23,563 bases of DNA from Bacteroidaceae bacterium (lineage in GTDB: Bacteria; Bacteroidota; Bacteroidia; Bacteroidales; Bacteroidaceae): assembly GCA_016292545.1 (NCBI GenBank), contig JAEDIG010000029.1:1-23563 (forward strand). Direction: 5' to 3'. Below the pieces are notes generated by a model, which saw nothing but the letters and a program-made list of their open reading frames with translations, did not search any database and was not told the origin of the DNA. Numbering within the stretch: position 1 is the first letter of the stretch; each line of letters opens with the position of its first letter. The translations under genes were made by a program, and so were the position numbers. Positions 1-7,418 of the stretch are shown here, piece after piece.

Positions 1-457
1 TGCTGTCGACGGGACCGCAGTAGCGCACATAGCGGAAGCCGCGGCTCACATGGATGTCCACCGTGGTCAGGACCCCGTTGTCGGGCGACTCAGCAATCAG
101 GTAAAGGGGAACAGCATCGAGGAAGGCAGGGTCGTTGGCACCCTCAAACAGCCCCAGCAACATGCGGGAGCTGTAGGACGCACCTGTGCGGGGCGCATAG
201 GAAATGCGGGTGATGACATGGCGGCTGCCCAAATCCAGGCCGATCCAGGCATTGGAGGATGCCGATGCACTGAAATAAGTGTCGAAGCTGCCGTCGAATG
301 CATTCTCGCGCACACCATTGGGCGAGCTGGGGGCAGTGCCCAGCACCTCACCTGTGAGCTGCACCTCCTCCTGCGGGAAGGCAGACACAACTGCCGCCAT
401 GCAGCACAGCAGGGCAAGCACGATGCGCATTGGGAATATGGTTGCACACTTTTTCAT
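1..457 (-). CDS. Secreted F5/8 type C (discoidin)-like protein, 3' part missing
   Basis: The reading frame opens at an ATG at 457 and stays open to the left edge, so only the first 152 or so residues are seen. It begins with a signal peptide (MKKCATIF, then a hydrophobic stretch ending near VVSAFPQ). Residues from about 35 resemble an F5/8C/discoidin galactose-binding-like domain: ENAFDGSFDTYFSAS, then AWIGLDLGSRHVITRISYAP, a layout typical of this fold. The following GLFEGANDPAFLDAVPLY and FRYVRYCGP segments are common in secreted Bacteroidota glycan-binding or glycosidase proteins. The exported product probably binds or acts on carbohydrate; any catalytic domain would lie beyond the window. 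A Bacteroidota-type promoter lies just upstream. The fold is a fair match by eye; the full function is unknown. Confidence 0.75.
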   Translation of the reverse strand, partial: MKKCATIFPMRIVLALLCCMAAVVSAFPQEEVQLTGEVLGTAPSSPNGVRENAFDGSFDTYFSASASSNAWIGLDLGSRHVITRISYAPRTGASYSSRMLLGLFEGANDPAFLDAVPLYLIAESPDNGVLTTVDIHVSRGFRYVRYCGPVDS

Positions 458-504
458 CCTTGATTCCGAATACTCTTTTTGTCTTTTTAAGTGAAACAAG
501 TATA

Positions 505-535
505 CAAAATTACGCTTTTTCTGCGACACGGGCAA
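505..535 (-). promoter_or_regulatory. Bacteroidota-type promoter for the F5/8C-like gene
   Basis: On the minus strand the -7 element TAATTTTG lies at 512-505, matching TAnnTTTG, and a TTG lies at 535-533. The spacer is 20 nt, inside the usual 19-21 nt range. The start codon at 457 is about 48 nt downstream. Confidence 0.7.
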
Positions 536-587
536 GAAAACAGCGCAATTTCTTCACAAAGAAGCAAAAAAAGCAGTAAAGAAGGGC

Positions 588-621
588 AAAAAACATGAGG
601 GAAGGCCCACATCCGGCCCTT
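588..621 (-). terminator. Possible intrinsic terminator of the two-component operon
   Basis: Just downstream of the kinase stop at 643, the minus strand can form an imperfect stem between 615-621 and 602-608 (seven pairs, one mismatch). A run of six T (complement of 588-593) follows after a gap of about 8 nt. The gap and mismatch make this a weak call. Confidence 0.35.
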
Positions 622-642
622 TTCCAAACCCTTGCCGCCCCC

Positions 643-1989
643 CTACTCCATTGCACGGAGAGTGAACACAAATTCCAGACCGCCCGTGGGCACCTGCCGG
701 GCCATGATGACACCATGGTGGAACAGCACGGCATTCTTGACAATGGCCAGGCCGAGCCCTGTGCCGCCAATGCGGCGGCTGCGCCCCTTGTCCACACGAT
801 AGAACCGCTCAAAGAGGTGGGGCAGATGGGCATCGGGCACGCCCACCCCATCGTCGCGGAACGTGAAATGCCAGCATCCGTCGGAGGGTCCCTGACACTG
901 GAGGCTCACGTGGGTGCCTATGCCGGCGTAGGCGATGCTGTTGTCAAGCAGGTTGCGGAAGACGCTGTAGAGGAGGCCATCGTTGCCGCTGAGCGGGATT
1001 TCGGGCGGGAGGTCGAGGGAAAGGGTCATCTCGCGCTGGCTGGCGGCCAGCTGCGACTCCCGGAACACGCCCTCTATCAGCGGCCTCAAATCCAGGAAGG
1101 CACAGGGCATCTGCTCGGGTGCCTCGTCGATGCGGTTGAGGGTGTTTATGTCGCGCAGGATGTTGGTGAGACGCAGTGTCTGCACATGACACCGCTGCAG
1201 GAACTGGCGCAGGTGGGCCTCGTCGAGGTCGGGGTTCTGCAGGATGGTCTCCACATAGCCCTGTATGCTGGCCACGGGAGTCTTCAGCTCATGGCTCATG
1301 TTGAGCGTGAGCTGTCGCTTCAGGCGTGCATTCTCCTGTTCCTGCACACGACGCACCATCTGGTCGAGCAGGCGCGTCTGGCGATAGAACACCAGCGTGA
1401 GCACCAGGGCCACGCACACCGAAAACCAGACAAACCCACGGTCGGCGCTCAGGTTGTGGACAAGCTGCACATTGTAGGGCAAGGCCGTGCGCACCACCAG
1501 CCCCAGACTGGGAAAGCTGGAGGCCACATAGAAATAATCCTCACCCATGGTCTCGGAGTTTCTGCGGATGATGAAGCCCGTGCCCTCGCGGAGGGCCTGC
1601 TGTATCTCGGGCCGCCGGATGTGGTTGGGCATTCTGTCCACCCGAGGCTCCATGTTGTCGCTCACCACACGCCCCAGGGTGTCGAGCACGGTGACGCGGA
1701 GGTTGCGCAGGTGGGAGTTCTTCTCGCTGGTTTCAATCGTGCCGCGCAGCAGGCTGTCGCCGCGGCCGGCCATGATGGCCATCTCCTCGTTGAGCTGTAG
1801 CAGCTGGGTGGTGAGCAGCTTTATCTTGAACTCCCGTTCGCGCTGGCCCTGATAGTAGACGAAACATCCCACGAACACCCACAGCAAGGCCGTAACGCTC
1901 AGGAACAGGCGCATGCCCAGCCACTCATCGGCCGGGAAAAGGCGCAGGCGCAAGGCCATCCGCTCAATCCATCTGAAAACAGTAGCCAT
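643..1989 (-). CDS. Sensor histidine kinase, PhoR-like
   Basis: A 448-residue membrane histidine kinase. Two hydrophobic segments (about 27-46 and 186-202) bracket an extracytoplasmic sensor region of about 140 residues. The HisKA dimerisation domain carries MSHELKTP with the phospho-acceptor His at 233, followed by SIQGYVETIL. The HATPase part shows an N box (NLLDNS, 346-351), a G1 box (DDGVGV, 379-384), an F box (FERFYRVD) and a G2 box (GGTGLGLAIVKN, 408-419). The start lies inside the end of the response regulator gene (26-bp overlap), so the two are translationally coupled. An internal Met at residue 11 is an alternative start. The SHELKTP..QGYVE layout is closest to PhoR/ResE-type kinases. 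Phosphate as the signal is an inference from the divergent PiT gene, not from the sensor sequence. Confidence 0.93.
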   Translation of the reverse strand: MATVFRWIERMALRLRLFPADEWLGMRLFLSVTALLWVFVGCFVYYQGQREREFKIKLLTTQLLQLNEEMAIMAGRGDSLLRGTIETSEKNSHLRNLRVTVLDTLGRVVSDNMEPRVDRMPNHIRRPEIQQALREGTGFIIRRNSETMGEDYFYVASSFPSLGLVVRTALPYNVQLVHNLSADRGFVWFSVCVALVLTLVFYRQTRLLDQMVRRVQEQENARLKRQLTLNMSHELKTPVASIQGYVETILQNPDLDEAHLRQFLQRCHVQTLRLTNILRDINTLNRIDEAPEQMPCAFLDLRPLIEGVFRESQLAASQREMTLSLDLPPEIPLSGNDGLLYSVFRNLLDNSIAYAGIGTHVSLQCQGPSDGCWHFTFRDDGVGVPDAHLPHLFERFYRVDKGRSRRIGGTGLGLAIVKNAVLFHHGVIMARQVPTGGLEFVFTLRAME

Positions 1990-2656
1990 AGCCTTGACGG
2001 GTGATGATATGGGAACCGTATTGCGCCAGTTTCTTGCGCAGGCGGGTGATGTTCACATCGACCGTGCGGTCGAGCACATAGGCATCGTCGTGCCACACGA
2101 GGGTGAGGATCTCGCTGCGGCTGAACACCCGCCCCTTGCCCTGGATGAGCAGGGCCAGGATCTCGAACTCCGTCTTCGTGAGCTGGATGGGCTGGGAGTC
2201 GATGGTGGCCGCCTTGCGCATGATATCGAGCTGGAGGCCCTTGTAGCCCACATAGTCGGGACGCGACAGCGAGGGGGCATTGCTCCGGCGCAGCACGGCG
2301 GCCACCCTGAGCACCACCTCGCGGATGCTGAACGGTTTGGAGATATAGTCATCGGCCCCCAGCGAAAGGCCCGTCACGGTGTCGTTCTCCGTGTCGCGCG
2401 CTGTCAGGAAGATAATGGGCAGATGGGCGGTCTCGGGGCGTGCCCGCAGGCGCTTGGCCATGGTGAATCCGCTCATCTCCCCCATCATCACGTCGAGCAG
2501 CACCAGGTCGTAGGCCGTAAGGTCGAGCCGCATGGCCTCCTCAGCGCTGTAGGCCACATCCACCATGTACCCCTCGTTTTCCAGATTGAACCTGAGTATG
2601 TCGCAGAGGTCCTCCTCGTCGTCGACAACCAGCAGTCGCATGTTCTTGAATTCCAT
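1964..2656 (-). CDS. Response regulator, OmpR/PhoB family
   Basis: A 230-residue two-domain transcription factor. The receiver domain (about 6-122) has the acidic pair D12/D13, phospho-acceptor D55 in LVLLDVMMGEMSG, T85 and K107 (YISKPF). The C-terminal winged helix (about 130-230) has the OmpR/PhoB pattern: LTKTEFEILALL, FSRSEILTLVW, RTVDVNITRLRKKL and the terminal GYGYCF hairpin. The frame is open to an ATG at 2719, but the ATG at 2656 (MEFKNMRLL) is preferred because the TAnnTTTG element at 2693-2686 sits between the two and would leave the longer form untranscribed. It is probably the cognate partner of the overlapping kinase. Divergence from a PiT transporter and the repeat at 2751-2769 suggest control of phosphate uptake. 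Confidence 0.93.
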   Translation of the reverse strand: MEFKNMRLLVVDDEEDLCDILRFNLENEGYMVDVAYSAEEAMRLDLTAYDLVLLDVMMGEMSGFTMAKRLRARPETAHLPIIFLTARDTENDTVTGLSLGADDYISKPFSIREVVLRVAAVLRRSNAPSLSRPDYVGYKGLQLDIMRKAATIDSQPIQLTKTEFEILALLIQGKGRVFSRSEILTLVWHDDAYVLDRTVDVNITRLRKKLAQYGSHIITRQGYGYCFQMD

Positions 2657-2685
2657 CGATCGTCTTTTTTGTTGGTTAGCTATGG

Positions 2686-2693
2686 CAAAGTTA
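2686..2693 (-). promoter_or_regulatory. -7 promoter element for the response regulator/kinase operon
   Basis: TAACTTTG on the minus strand at 2693-2686 matches the Bacteroidota -7 consensus. No clear TTG is found 19-21 nt upstream, so expression may need an activator. The element settles the start of the regulator at 2656 rather than 2719. Confidence 0.55.
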
Positions 2694-2750
2694 CACATTT
2701 TCCCCCATCTCCGCATCACCGCGAATGTTAAAAATGCGCCGAAAAGGGCA

Positions 2751-2808
2751 TTGTAACATTATTGAAACATTTCCTTCATCATGGCTTAACGATTAAGGGG
2801 TAATTTTG
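2751..2808 (+). promoter_or_regulatory. Pho-box-like direct repeat and -7 element upstream of the PiT gene
   Basis: TTGTAACATTA at 2751-2761 is followed in register by TTGAAACATTT at 2762-2772: two units of 11 bp with a conserved TTG.AACATT core. PhoB-family regulators classically bind direct repeats of 7 bp separated by 4 bp, the same 11-bp period. A -7 element TAATTTTG lies at 2801-2808, and no TTG -33 element is seen at the right distance, as expected for an activator-dependent promoter. The repeat is visible; binding by the adjacent regulator is an inference. Confidence 0.5.
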
Positions 2809-2837
2809 CGGCGTCAAACAATTAATCTATCGACATT

Positions 2838-5066
2838 ATGTATTTGTGCTTGATTTGTTTCCTATTCATGCTCGCCATCTTCGACCTGTGGGTGGGAGTG
2901 AGCAACGACGCAGTGAACTTCCTGAATTCCGCGATAGGTGCCCGCGTGTCGCGCTTCCGCAACATCCTGATTGTAGCCTCGGTGGGTGTGTTCGTGGGAG
3001 CCACGCTCAGCAACGGCATGATGGACATCGCCCGCCACGGCATCTTCCAGCCGGCCATGTTCACGTTCGAGGAGCTGTTCTGCATCTTCCTGGCCGTGAT
3101 GGTGACCGACGTGGTGCTGCTCGACGTATTCAACTCGCTGGGCATGCCCACGAGTACCACCGTATCGCTGGTGTTCGAACTGCTGGGAGGCACCTTCATC
3201 CTGGCTTTGCTGAAGATTGCCGGTGACCATTCGCTCGACCTGGGCCAGCTGCTCAACACGGAGAAGGCCCTCAGTGTCATCATGGGCATCTTCCTGAGCG
3301 TGGCCGTGGCCTTCGTGTGCGGCTCGGTGGTGCAGTGGGTGAGCCGCCTGTTGCTCACCTTCAACTACCGTCCGCGGCTGAAGTACAGCATCGGTGTGTT
3401 TGGCGGCATCGCCTTCACCACCATCGCCTATTTCATCATCGTGAAAGGCCTGAAAGGAAGCCCCGTATTGCCTGCAGCGTTCAGCGAATGGCTGTCGGCC
3501 AACAACTCGCTGTTCCTGCTGTGCCTCTTTGTGGGCAGCTCGCTGTTCATGCAGGCACTCCACTGGCTGGGCATCAATGTTTTCAAGATAATCATCTTCA
3601 TGGGCACGTTTGCCCTGGCCATGGCCTTTGCCGGCAACGACTTGGTGAACTTCGTGGGTGTGCCGCTGGCTGCCCTGAGCAGCTACCAGTATTTCTCGGT
3701 CACGCCGGGTGCCGACCCCTCCACCTTCCTGATGGGAGCCCTCAACGAGAGTGCACGCACGCCCTTCATCTTCCTGCTGCTGGCAGGACTGGTGATGGTG
3801 GTGTCGCTGGCCACTAGCAAGAAGGCCCACAATGTGGTGAAGACGAGCATCGACCTGAGCCGTCAGGAGGAGGGCGAGGAGATGTTCGGCAGCAGTGCCA
3901 TGGCAAGGAGCATCGTGCGCGGTGCCAACCACGTGGGGCGGGCGCTCCACACCATCCTGCCCCCATGCTTCTTCCGCCGGCTCGACATGCGGTTCAACAA
4001 GGAAGAGGCCATCATGGCCGAGGGAGCGGCCTTCGACCTGGTGCGTGCATCGGTCAACCTGGTGCTGGCCGCCATGCTCATCATCATGGGCACAAGCCTG
4101 AAACTACCTTTGAGCACCACCTATGTCACCTTCATCGTGGCCATGGGTACGAGTCTGGCCGACCGTGCCTGGACGCGTGAGAGTGCCGTGTTCCGCATCA
4201 CGGGCGTGCTCAATGTCATCGGCGGCTGGTTCATCACGGCCGGAGTGGCCTTCTCATGCGCTGCCTTCGTGACGGTGTGCATGTACTACGGCGGCCTGCC
4301 CGCCAGCATCTTCTTCATCGGCCTGGCCGTATACATCCTCATGCGCAGCAACCTGCTGGGCGGCAAGAAGACAGCCGACGACGAATGCGACACCATCTTC
4401 CGCCAGCTGATGGCCGCCAAGGACACGCAGCAGCGATGGGAACTGCTGAGCCGCCATGTGGCCCTCACACAGGAAATGCTCCTGGGAGAAATCCTCCGCT
4501 ACTATCACAACATGGTGCAGGGATTCACGGATGAGAATCTTTCGCTCCTGCGCCACACCGTACGCGACATCAGCCAGATGAAGGCCCGCCTCAAGAAGGC
4601 TCGACAGCGCGAGATGGTGGGCCTGCGCAAGGTGGACGACAGCATTTCGCTCAAGAAGAGCACATGGTTCCATCTGGGCTTCAACAGCGGCGAACAGATG
4701 TACTACGGCCTGCGCCGTATGGCCGATCCCTGCCTGGAGCATGTGGACAACAACTTCAACCCCCTCCCCGAGGAGCAGCGCCAGGAGTTGCAGCAGATGG
4801 CACAGCAGGTGGAGACCTATCTCAACCGCTCACAGGTGATTTTCCGCACCCGCATGATGGAACAGGTGGACGCACTCACCACAGAGATGGACGACTACAC
4901 GCTTACGCTGTCCAGCCTGCGCAAGAAGCAGATTGACATCCTCTCCAGCGACCGCCAGAAGGGGCTCAGGGTGCAGTTTGTCTACCTGAACGTGCTGCAG
5001 GAGAGCCAGCAACTGCTGAGCGAACTGCGCCACTTCATGCGTGCCTACAAGAATTTCCAACAATAA
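2838..5066 (+). CDS. PiT-family inorganic phosphate transporter with long helical C-terminal domain
   Basis: A 742-residue protein. Residues 1 to about 500 are strongly hydrophobic, with the two inverted PiT signature repeats: GVSNDAVNFLNSAIGARV at 20-37 and GNDLVNFVGVPLAALSS at 266-282. Each half also has an STT motif (MPTSTTVSLVFELLGG; LKLPLSTTYVTFIVAMGTS). These identify an ion-coupled phosphate permease of the inner membrane. From about residue 505 the chain becomes hydrophilic and helical (about 235 residues), with spacing reminiscent of PhoU-type four-helix regulators; simple PiT proteins are usually nearer 400-550 residues. The gene is divergent from the two-component pair and followed 27 nt later by a small acidic ORF. 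Transport class is certain; the role of the C-terminal domain is inferred. Confidence 0.93.
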   Translation: MYLCLICFLFMLAIFDLWVGVSNDAVNFLNSAIGARVSRFRNILIVASVGVFVGATLSNGMMDIARHGIFQPAMFTFEELFCIFLAVMVTDVVLLDVFNSLGMPTSTTVSLVFELLGGTFILALLKIAGDHSLDLGQLLNTEKALSVIMGIFLSVAVAFVCGSVVQWVSRLLLTFNYRPRLKYSIGVFGGIAFTTIAYFIIVKGLKGSPVLPAAFSEWLSANNSLFLLCLFVGSSLFMQALHWLGINVFKIIIFMGTFALAMAFAGNDLVNFVGVPLAALSSYQYFSVTPGADPSTFLMGALNESARTPFIFLLLAGLVMVVSLATSKKAHNVVKTSIDLSRQEEGEEMFGSSAMARSIVRGANHVGRALHTILPPCFFRRLDMRFNKEEAIMAEGAAFDLVRASVNLVLAAMLIIMGTSLKLPLSTTYVTFIVAMGTSLADRAWTRESAVFRITGVLNVIGGWFITAGVAFSCAAFVTVCMYYGGLPASIFFIGLAVYILMRSNLLGGKKTADDECDTIFRQLMAAKDTQQRWELLSRHVALTQEMLLGEILRYYHNMVQGFTDENLSLLRHTVRDISQMKARLKKARQREMVGLRKVDDSISLKKSTWFHLGFNSGEQMYYGLRRMADPCLEHVDNNFNPLPEEQRQELQQMAQQVETYLNRSQVIFRTRMMEQVDALTTEMDDYTLTLSSLRKKQIDILSSDRQKGLRVQFVYLNVLQESQQLLSELRHFMRAYKNFQQ

Positions 5067-5093
5067 CAAAACTCACCTAAATCAACATCAACT

Positions 5094-5246
5094 ATGAATT
5101 TTCTTAGAAGACTTTTCATCCAGCATCTGTTCAGGCTGCCCTTGACATTGCCTGAGATTTCCGCACCCGCCCCATGCACACAGCTGCGGAAGGACACCCG
5201 CCGCCACACATTCGAGGAGGAAGAGGATGAGGACGACGATGATTAA
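5094..5246 (+). CDS. Small 50-residue protein with acidic tail, unknown function
   Basis: ATG at 5094 and TAA at 5244-5246 give 50 residues. The N-terminal 20 residues (MNFLRRLFIQHLFRLPLTLP) are basic and hydrophobic and could form a membrane-surface helix. The middle has a single Cys and several Lys/Arg, and the last ten residues are all Glu or Asp. It starts 27 nt after the PiT stop with no promoter motif between, so it is probably co-transcribed with the transporter. No family was recognised. The sharp charge segregation argues against a chance ORF, but its short length leaves doubt. Confidence 0.5.
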   Translation: MNFLRRLFIQHLFRLPLTLPEISAPAPCTQLRKDTRRHTFEEEEDEDDDD

Positions 5247-5276
5247 ATGACTACAAAGGCCGAAGACCCCCTCAGA

Positions 5277-5292
5277 CCCCCTGTTTAGGGGG
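5277..5292. repeat. Short C/G hairpin in the intergenic region
   Basis: CCCCCT (5277-5282), a 4-nt loop and AGGGGG (5287-5292) form a perfect 6-bp hairpin just after the small ORF. It lies in a run of C-rich then G-rich DNA typical of Bacteroidota intergenic repeats. It may help end transcription but has no T tract. Confidence 0.4.
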
Positions 5293-5327
5293 ATGAAGAG
5301 CGAGGGGAAGAAAGGGGGAAAACAGGC

Positions 5328-5419
5328 TTCACTGATAGCAAGGGCCGGGCTTCACTGATGCCCGGCCCTTGCCGTCACTGACGGCCTTCTCCAGCCGTCA
5401 CCGATACCCCCCGGAAATC
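5328..5419. repeat. Degenerate 23-bp periodic repeat containing two hairpins
   Basis: The 9-mer [T/G]TCAC[T/C]GA[T/C] recurs at 5328, 5351, 5374 and 5397, exactly 23 bp apart each time. The sequence between copies differs. Units 1 and 2 pair to form a perfect 12-bp stem (CAAGGGCCGGGC at 5339-5350 with 5360-5371, 9-nt loop). A second stem, GCCGTC (5371-5376) with GACGGC (5380-5385), follows at once. No T tract is present, so this is not a standard terminator. Function is unknown. Confidence 0.6.
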
Positions 5420-5433
5420 CCCATTTCCGCGGA

Positions 5434-5509
5434 GGTGATGCTGCAGACCCCACATACTGTCCCTATATAGGGACAGTATGTAAGGGGGGGGGTCGGAAGG
5501 GGCATCACC
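5434..5509. repeat. 76-bp nested palindrome with perfect 30-bp core
   Basis: The core 5452-5481 is a perfect 30-bp palindrome with half-site ACATACTGTCCCTAT. Outside it GACCCC (5446-5451) pairs with GGGGTC (5489-5494), and further out GGTGATGC (5434-5441) pairs with GCATCACC (5502-5509). Three matched arm sets around one centre suggest a cruciform or strong RNA hairpin, or a small inverted-repeat element. No flanking target duplication was seen. The minus-strand frame that crosses it has no recognisable protein features. Confidence 0.7.
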
Positions 5510-5526
5510 GAAGCGAACCGCCGAAA

Positions 5527-5548
5527 GGGGGGGGCACCCGCCCCCCCC
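5527..5548. repeat. G8/C8 hairpin
   Basis: GGGGGGGGC (5527-5535), a 4-nt loop, and G followed by eight C (5540-5548) form a 9-bp stem. With the G9 run at 5484-5492 it makes this intergenic stretch prone to replication slippage. Nothing gene-like is seen between here and the promoter at 5669. Confidence 0.55.
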
Positions 5549-5668
5549 ATCAGTGCGTTATCTTGATAAGTTTGCAGCCTCTTCAAGTCAGGACACATCA
5601 CTCCACCATCCATGTGAATGGAAATGCGCTTTCTTCACCCCCTCCCCGGAAATTTCCCTGCCCGTTGC

Positions 5669-5699
5669 TTGCAGATATGGAAGAAAAGCGGTAACTTTG
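5669..5699 (+). promoter_or_regulatory. Bacteroidota-type promoter for the GT-C/GT2/LAB_N operon
   Basis: TTG at 5669-5671 and TAACTTTG at 5692-5699, spaced by 20 nt, give a full match to the Bacteroidota vegetative promoter. Translation starts 34 nt later at 5734. Confidence 0.75.
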
Positions 5700-5733
5700 C
5701 AAAAAATATAGAGTCTGCTACAACACACCCGAT

Positions 5734-7395
5734 ATGAACCGAATAGCCAATCTCCTGGACCATACCGTCAGACAACATGCCAAACAGCTGGCAATGATAC
5801 TGATATGCGTATGCGCCTTCTTCGTGAACAACTGTCTGATTGTGCCCGACATCATGGAGTCGCGCAACATCATCACAGCACGCGAGATGGTGTATGAGGG
5901 GCATTGGCTCATCCCCACCATGAACGGCGAGCTACGGCTGGAGAAACCGCCATTGCCCACATGGCTCACCGCACTGACCGAATATATCCAGCCAGACAGT
6001 CTGGCCCTGCAGCGCGGAATGGCCGGCATAGCCGCCCTGCTGCTGGTGTGGTATTTCTGGCGGTTTGCACGCAAGGTGCTCTACGCCGACCCCATCATCC
6101 CCACCGTCCTGCTATGCACATGCTACAACATCATCCTGATGGGGCGCACAGCCTCGTGGGACATCTATTGCCATGCCTTCATGATGGGCGGCATCTACCA
6201 TCTGGCCCGGGCCATGCGGCAAGCACCGCACAAGGGGCTTCACTATCTGGCCGCCGGCCTGTTCACAGGGCTGTCTATACTGAGCAAAGGCCCCGTGTCG
6301 CCCTATGCCCTGCTGCTGCCCTTCCTGCTGAGCTGGGGATTCGTGGAGCGTCCGTCGATGAAGGGGCACTGGCGCTATGTGGCCATGACGGTGGTGGTGG
6401 CCCTGCTGCTGGGCACATGGTGGTACGGGTATGTCCACTTCAGCCAGGCCGAAAAACTGGCCGCAGTGGTGGAGAAGGAGTCATCGTCGTGGGCCAACCA
6501 TAACGTGAGGCCATGGTGGTACTACTGGAAGTTCTTTCTGGAAACGGGCATCTGGTCGCTGCTCCTGCTCACCTCACTGTTCCTGCCGCTCAAGGACAAA
6601 TGGCGGCGCGACAAACGATGGCTCCTCACGGCGGGGTGGATGCTGGCATCGCTGGTGCTGCTCTCGCTCATGCCCGAAAAGAAGAGCCGCTATCTGCTGC
6701 CCCTGCTCATCCCTGCAAGCTACATGATGGGGTGCATGGTGGCATGGTGGGAGTTGTCCCTGGGGACGAGATACGAGACAAAAGCCGACCGGTGGGCCTT
6801 CCGCATCAATGCAGGGCTGATAGCGCTGGCCGTGGGCGCGCTGCCCTCGGCCATGGAAGTGATGGTCTACGCCAAAGGCGCGGTGAGCCTTGAATGGTGG
6901 ATTGCCTTCACCTGCTTCGCACTGGTCATCCTGTCCACCTTGATATGGAGCCTCATACAACTGCGCCCCATGGGGATGCTGGCCGCCGTGGCCGTCCTGT
7001 TCATGGCCGCCGAATGCTGGGTGTTGCCCTCGCTGGAGCACCTCATCAATAACCCCGACCGCAAGAGCATCGCCCTCACGCGCACAATCGAGGGCATCGA
7101 GGACGTTCCTTTCTATCATGCCAAGGATGTGCCCCTGCGCATAGAACTGGTGTATGCCGCCAACCGCCACATCCGCCCTGTAGACACCTCCTGTGCCGAC
7201 TCCATCCTGTGCCGGCTGCCCATGGTGCTGCTCACCCACGAAGGAGCCGGTGCCACACTGCCCGACGAACTGTGGGAAAAGGCCGACAGCGTATATCTGG
7301 GGCATTTCGACGACAACCCGCGCCCCAAAGGGAATGCACGGCACACCGACGAATTCGCCTACCACCTGACACTTATCTACCCACCGACGGAATAA
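5734..7395 (+). CDS. GT-C membrane glycosyltransferase, ArnT/GT83-like
   Basis: A 553-residue polytopic membrane protein. After the first membrane helix (about 19-36) comes an extracytoplasmic loop, MESRNIITAREMVYEGHWLIPTMNGELRLEKPPLPTWL, in the position of the catalytic loop of ArnT and related GT-C enzymes (canonical DEARYAEIAREM...NG...EKPPLPYW). The usual Asp of the Asp-Glu pair reads Met here and the Glu is kept (E42). Further hydrophobic helices run to about residue 430, followed by a soluble C-terminal domain. Such enzymes transfer a sugar from a polyprenyl-phosphate donor to lipid A, glycan or protein on the periplasmic face. Downstream GT2 and LAB_N genes fit donor synthesis and flipping. 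Donor and acceptor cannot be told from sequence. Confidence 0.85.
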   Translation: MNRIANLLDHTVRQHAKQLAMILICVCAFFVNNCLIVPDIMESRNIITAREMVYEGHWLIPTMNGELRLEKPPLPTWLTALTEYIQPDSLALQRGMAGIAALLLVWYFWRFARKVLYADPIIPTVLLCTCYNIILMGRTASWDIYCHAFMMGGIYHLARAMRQAPHKGLHYLAAGLFTGLSILSKGPVSPYALLLPFLLSWGFVERPSMKGHWRYVAMTVVVALLLGTWWYGYVHFSQAEKLAAVVEKESSSWANHNVRPWWYYWKFFLETGIWSLLLLTSLFLPLKDKWRRDKRWLLTAGWMLASLVLLSLMPEKKSRYLLPLLIPASYMMGCMVAWWELSLGTRYETKADRWAFRINAGLIALAVGALPSAMEVMVYAKGAVSLEWWIAFTCFALVILSTLIWSLIQLRPMGMLAAVAVLFMAAECWVLPSLEHLINNPDRKSIALTRTIEGIEDVPFYHAKDVPLRIELVYAANRHIRPVDTSCADSILCRLPMVLLTHEGAGATLPDELWEKADSVYLGHFDDNPRPKGNARHTDEFAYHLTLIYPPTE

Positions 7396-7418
7396 ATGAC
7401 AAAACCAACATAGAAGCA

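Noticed and set aside
595..1800. Long plus-strand open frame opposite the histidine kinase
   Set aside because: The minus strand in the same place carries every kinase motif in order; the plus frame has no recognisable fold and is His/Gln/Ala-rich, as expected for the complement of a GC-rich gene.
1964..2719. Longer response regulator start at 2719
   Set aside because: The -7 element at 2693-2686 lies downstream of it, and the extra 21 residues do not belong to the receiver fold.
5398..5613. 71-codon minus-strand frame over the palindrome
   Set aside because: It runs through inverted repeats and homopolymers, has no promoter or recognisable domain, and its content follows from the repeats.
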